Origin: JBBRUG01 sp038247995
GTDB lineage: Bacteria; Chloroflexota; Chloroflexia; Chloroflexales; Chloroflexaceae
Direction of reading: 5' to 3'
Length of the DNA: 5,013 nucleotides
NCBI GenBank assembly: GCA_038247995.1
Contig: JBBRUG010000393.1
Span: 1-5,013 of the forward strand
Part shown: piece by piece, positions 3,743-5,013 of the stretch
How positions within the stretch are numbered: the first letter of the stretch is position 1
Layout of the letters: each line of letters starts with the position of its first letter
Position numbers and translations under genes: made by a program
The notes under the pieces: generated by a model
The model's database searches: none
Told to the model about the DNA's origin: nothing
What the model saw: the letters and a program-made list of their open reading frames with translations, nothing else

Positions 3743-5013
3743 ATGCAGATCATTACGAACCCCCACCAGGAGCAGCACGACCCACCGTTTGAGTTGCTTG
3801 ACGGTCGTCGAGTGGCGTATTTTGAGGCGCCACGCCGGGTAGCGATGATTACGGCGGCATTGGCTGAGGCCGGATTTGCGCCGCCGATTTCGCCTCAGGC
3901 GTTTGATGCGGCGCCGATCCTGGCCGTTCATGATGCGGCGTATGTGGCGTATTTGGAAACGGCCTATGCCCATTGGGTGGCGGCGGGATTACCTGCCGAG
4001 GCGGTACTGCCGAGTGTGCTGCCGTTGATCGGGCCGCCTGAGCGGGCGGTGCATCCCACGGCGCTGGCCGGGCGCTACAGCTTCGACTTGAGCGCGCCGA
4101 TTACAGCCGGTACGTACGTTGCAGCGCGGGGCGCGGTCGATACGGCGCTGACCGGCGCGGCTGCTTTGTTGGCCGGCGAGCGGAGCGCATATGCGTTGTG
4201 CCGTCCGCCGGGCCACCACGCCGCGCAGGCTTTAGCAGGCGGTTACTGCTTTCTGAATAATGCGGCGGTCGCGGCGAACTACCTGGCCCGCGGTGGCGTA
4301 GTGAGCGACGCCAGGGATAGTATTGATGACGCCGGCTTCTGGGGCATGCGGGCGCCGGTAGTGGCTGTACTCGACATCGACTACCACCACGGCAACGGCA
4401 CGCAGGCGATCTTCTACGAGCGTAGCGATGTGTTCTGCGTGTCGATCCACGCCGATCCGGCCCGCGAGTATCCCTTCTTCCTGGGCTTTGCCGACGAACG
4501 CGGCGCCCGTGCCGGCGAGGGTTACAACCTGAACCTGCCCTTGGAAGCCGGCGTCGATGATACGCGCTTCCGAGCTGTGCTTGATCAGGCGCTGAATGCG
4601 ATCGCCGCTTATGCGCCGCGTTACCTGGTGGTGTCGGTCGGCCTCGACACGTACATCGACGATCCGCTGGGCGACTTCGCGCTGAGCACGGCCGGCTACG
4701 CTATGATTGGGGCGCAGATCGCGCAGCTTGGCCTGCCGACGCTCTTCGTGCAGGAGGGCGGGTATGCGGTGGAGGCGTTGGGGCGATCAGGGCCAGGCTA
4801 TTCTGGAGCATGTGGTAGAACACACTCGGCCAGATCGAGTTGCTGCGTTACGGATGGGTGTAGATGTTTGATGCCTGCTGCCTCACGCCCTCACCCTGCT
4901 TACACCCTCAAGCAGACTCACCACATTCCGCCCCAACGCCTCCACCGCATACCCGCCCTCCTGCACGAAGAGCGTCGGCAGGCCAAGCTGCGCGATCTGC
5001 GCCCCAATCATAG
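3743..5013 (+). CDS. Acetylpolyamine amidohydrolase / histone-deacetylase-family enzyme, 3' end disrupted and open at window edge
   Basis: A zinc-dependent cytoplasmic hydrolase that removes acetyl groups from polyamines or related amides. Homology covers residues 1-347 (to 4785). CRPPGHHA places H158 and H159 exactly as in the Mycoplana ramosa enzyme. DIDYHHGNGTQ gives zinc ligands D213 and H215, GLDTY gives D302, and EGGYAV gives the catalytic Y341; these are the M. ramosa residues 195, 197, 284 and 323 shifted by 18. Glu17, in the polyamine-binding loop of that enzyme, is also kept. The shift comes from an 18-20-residue insertion at about 186-205. After G347 the frame enters an unrelated stretch and reads on without a stop to the last base, in Cys/Arg/His-rich sequence that does not look like protein. 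The natural ending is found inverted at 4883-4927, giving an expected length of 362. The ATG at 3743 fits the family N-terminus; an in-frame stop lies at 3695. Family call strong; substrate inferred. Confidence 0.88.
   Translation, partial: MQIITNPHQEQHDPPFELLDGRRVAYFEAPRRVAMITAALAEAGFAPPISPQAFDAAPILAVHDAAYVAYLETAYAHWVAAGLPAEAVLPSVLPLIGPPERAVHPTALAGRYSFDLSAPITAGTYVAARGAVDTALTGAAALLAGERSAYALCRPPGHHAAQALAGGYCFLNNAAVAANYLARGGVVSDARDSIDDAGFWGMRAPVVAVLDIDYHHGNGTQAIFYERSDVFCVSIHADPAREYPFFLGFADERGARAGEGYNLNLPLEAGVDDTRFRAVLDQALNAIAAYAPRYLVVSVGLDTYIDDPLGDFALSTAGYAMIGAQIAQLGLPTLFVQEGGYAVEALGRSGPGYSGACGRTHSARSSCCVTDGCRCLMPAASRPHPAYTLKQTHHIPPQRLHRIPALLHEERRQAKLRDLRPNH
4701..4785 (+). repeat. Left arm of an 85-bp perfect inverted repeat
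   Basis: Compared base by base, this segment equals the reverse complement of 4929-5013 without a mismatch. It encodes deacetylase residues of about 320-347, including the catalytic Tyr341. Identity stops abruptly after GGGCG at 4785 (A at 4786, against G in the other arm). Confidence 0.97.
4786..4882. other. Unrelated insert at the centre of the inverted repeat
   Basis: This stretch matches neither deacetylase end. In the frame shifted +1 from the deacetylase, bases 4782-4871 read as an open, protein-like segment (GDQGQAILEHVVEH, then TRPDRVAALRMGVDV) ending in TGA. I do not recognise it. It may be the tail of a foreign gene joined here, or chance. No terminator hairpin is visible, though one would be expected between two truly convergent genes. 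Confidence 0.5.
4883..5013 (-). CDS. 3' fragment of a second deacetylase copy, on the opposite strand, with the natural C-terminus
   Basis: Reading leftward from the window edge, 42 codons are open and end in TGA (plus-strand bases 4883-4885). The peptide starts MIGAQIAQLGLPTLFVQEGG and ends with RNVVSLLEGVSRVRA. The first part is identical to the plus-strand deacetylase because it lies in the inverted repeat. The ending resembles the 'NV..VL.G' finish of acetylpolyamine amidohydrolases, so this is the natural gene end and the plus-strand copy has lost it. The fragment is either the tail of a second, convergent gene that continues beyond the window, or the displaced tail of the same gene in a chimeric assembly. 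Confidence 0.7.
   Translation of the reverse strand, partial: MIGAQIAQLGLPTLFVQEGGYAVEALGRNVVSLLEGVSRVRA
4929..5013 (-). repeat. Right arm of the 85-bp perfect inverted repeat, ending at the window edge
   Basis: Reverse complement of 4701-4785. Its outer end coincides with the final base of the window, so the repeat could be longer than 85 bp. The two arms are separated by 143 bases (4786-4928). Confidence 0.97.

Noticed and set aside
4901..4920. CTGCTT/AAGCAG inverted repeat as a terminator between convergent genes
   Set aside because: It has only a 6-bp stem, lies inside the minus-strand coding tail and has no T-run.

Overview
The window is GC-rich bacterial DNA, most likely from a filamentous phototroph-like member of the Chloroflexota (Roseiflexus, Chloroflexus and relatives). 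This rests on the protein style, intergenic space filled with degenerate GC-rich interspersed repeats of the kind common in those genomes, and a secreted protein ending in a '-LPLI-R' tail of the type I recall from many Chloroflexota exported proteins. The assignment is inferred, not proven. Repeats sit at both edges (a tandem array on the left, a perfect inverted repeat ending at the last base), so the window looks like a whole contig that stopped at repeats.

Layout. 1-219: seven copies of a ~32-bp tandem repeat, decaying to the right. 220-517: no gene seen, with one hairpin that could end the kinase transcript. 518-1576 (minus): a GHMP kinase of the HddA type (sugar/heptose-7-phosphate kinase). 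1577-2057: a 480-bp non-coding stretch made of short repeats, including two diverged GC-rich hairpin elements in opposite orientation, a 9-bp CGCAGATT-type triplet and small direct repeats. 2058-3560 (plus): an exported right-handed parallel beta-helix protein with a strong Shine-Dalgarno sequence, followed at once by a 10-bp-stem hairpin. 3743 to the right edge (plus): an acetylpolyamine amidohydrolase/histone-deacetylase-family enzyme with all expected zinc and catalytic residues, starting 6 bases after a TACAAT -10 box, which suggests a leaderless transcript.

The most notable feature is at the right end. Bases 4701-4785, inside the 3' part of the deacetylase gene, are repeated exactly (85/85) in inverted orientation at 4929-5013. 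The plus-strand gene loses its natural C-terminus at this junction and its frame runs on without a stop. The natural C-terminus (RNVVSLLEGVSRVRA and a TGA) is instead on the minus strand at 4883-4927. This is either a real inverted duplication (two convergent deacetylase copies) or an assembly/amplification chimera.

The three genes do not form an operon: the kinase points left, the other two point right and each has its own signals. No common pathway is evident. The kinase would supply nucleotide-sugar precursors, the beta-helix protein acts outside the cell, and the deacetylase acts on acetylated polyamines or other amides in the cytoplasm. I saw no tRNA, rRNA, transposase or CRISPR array.
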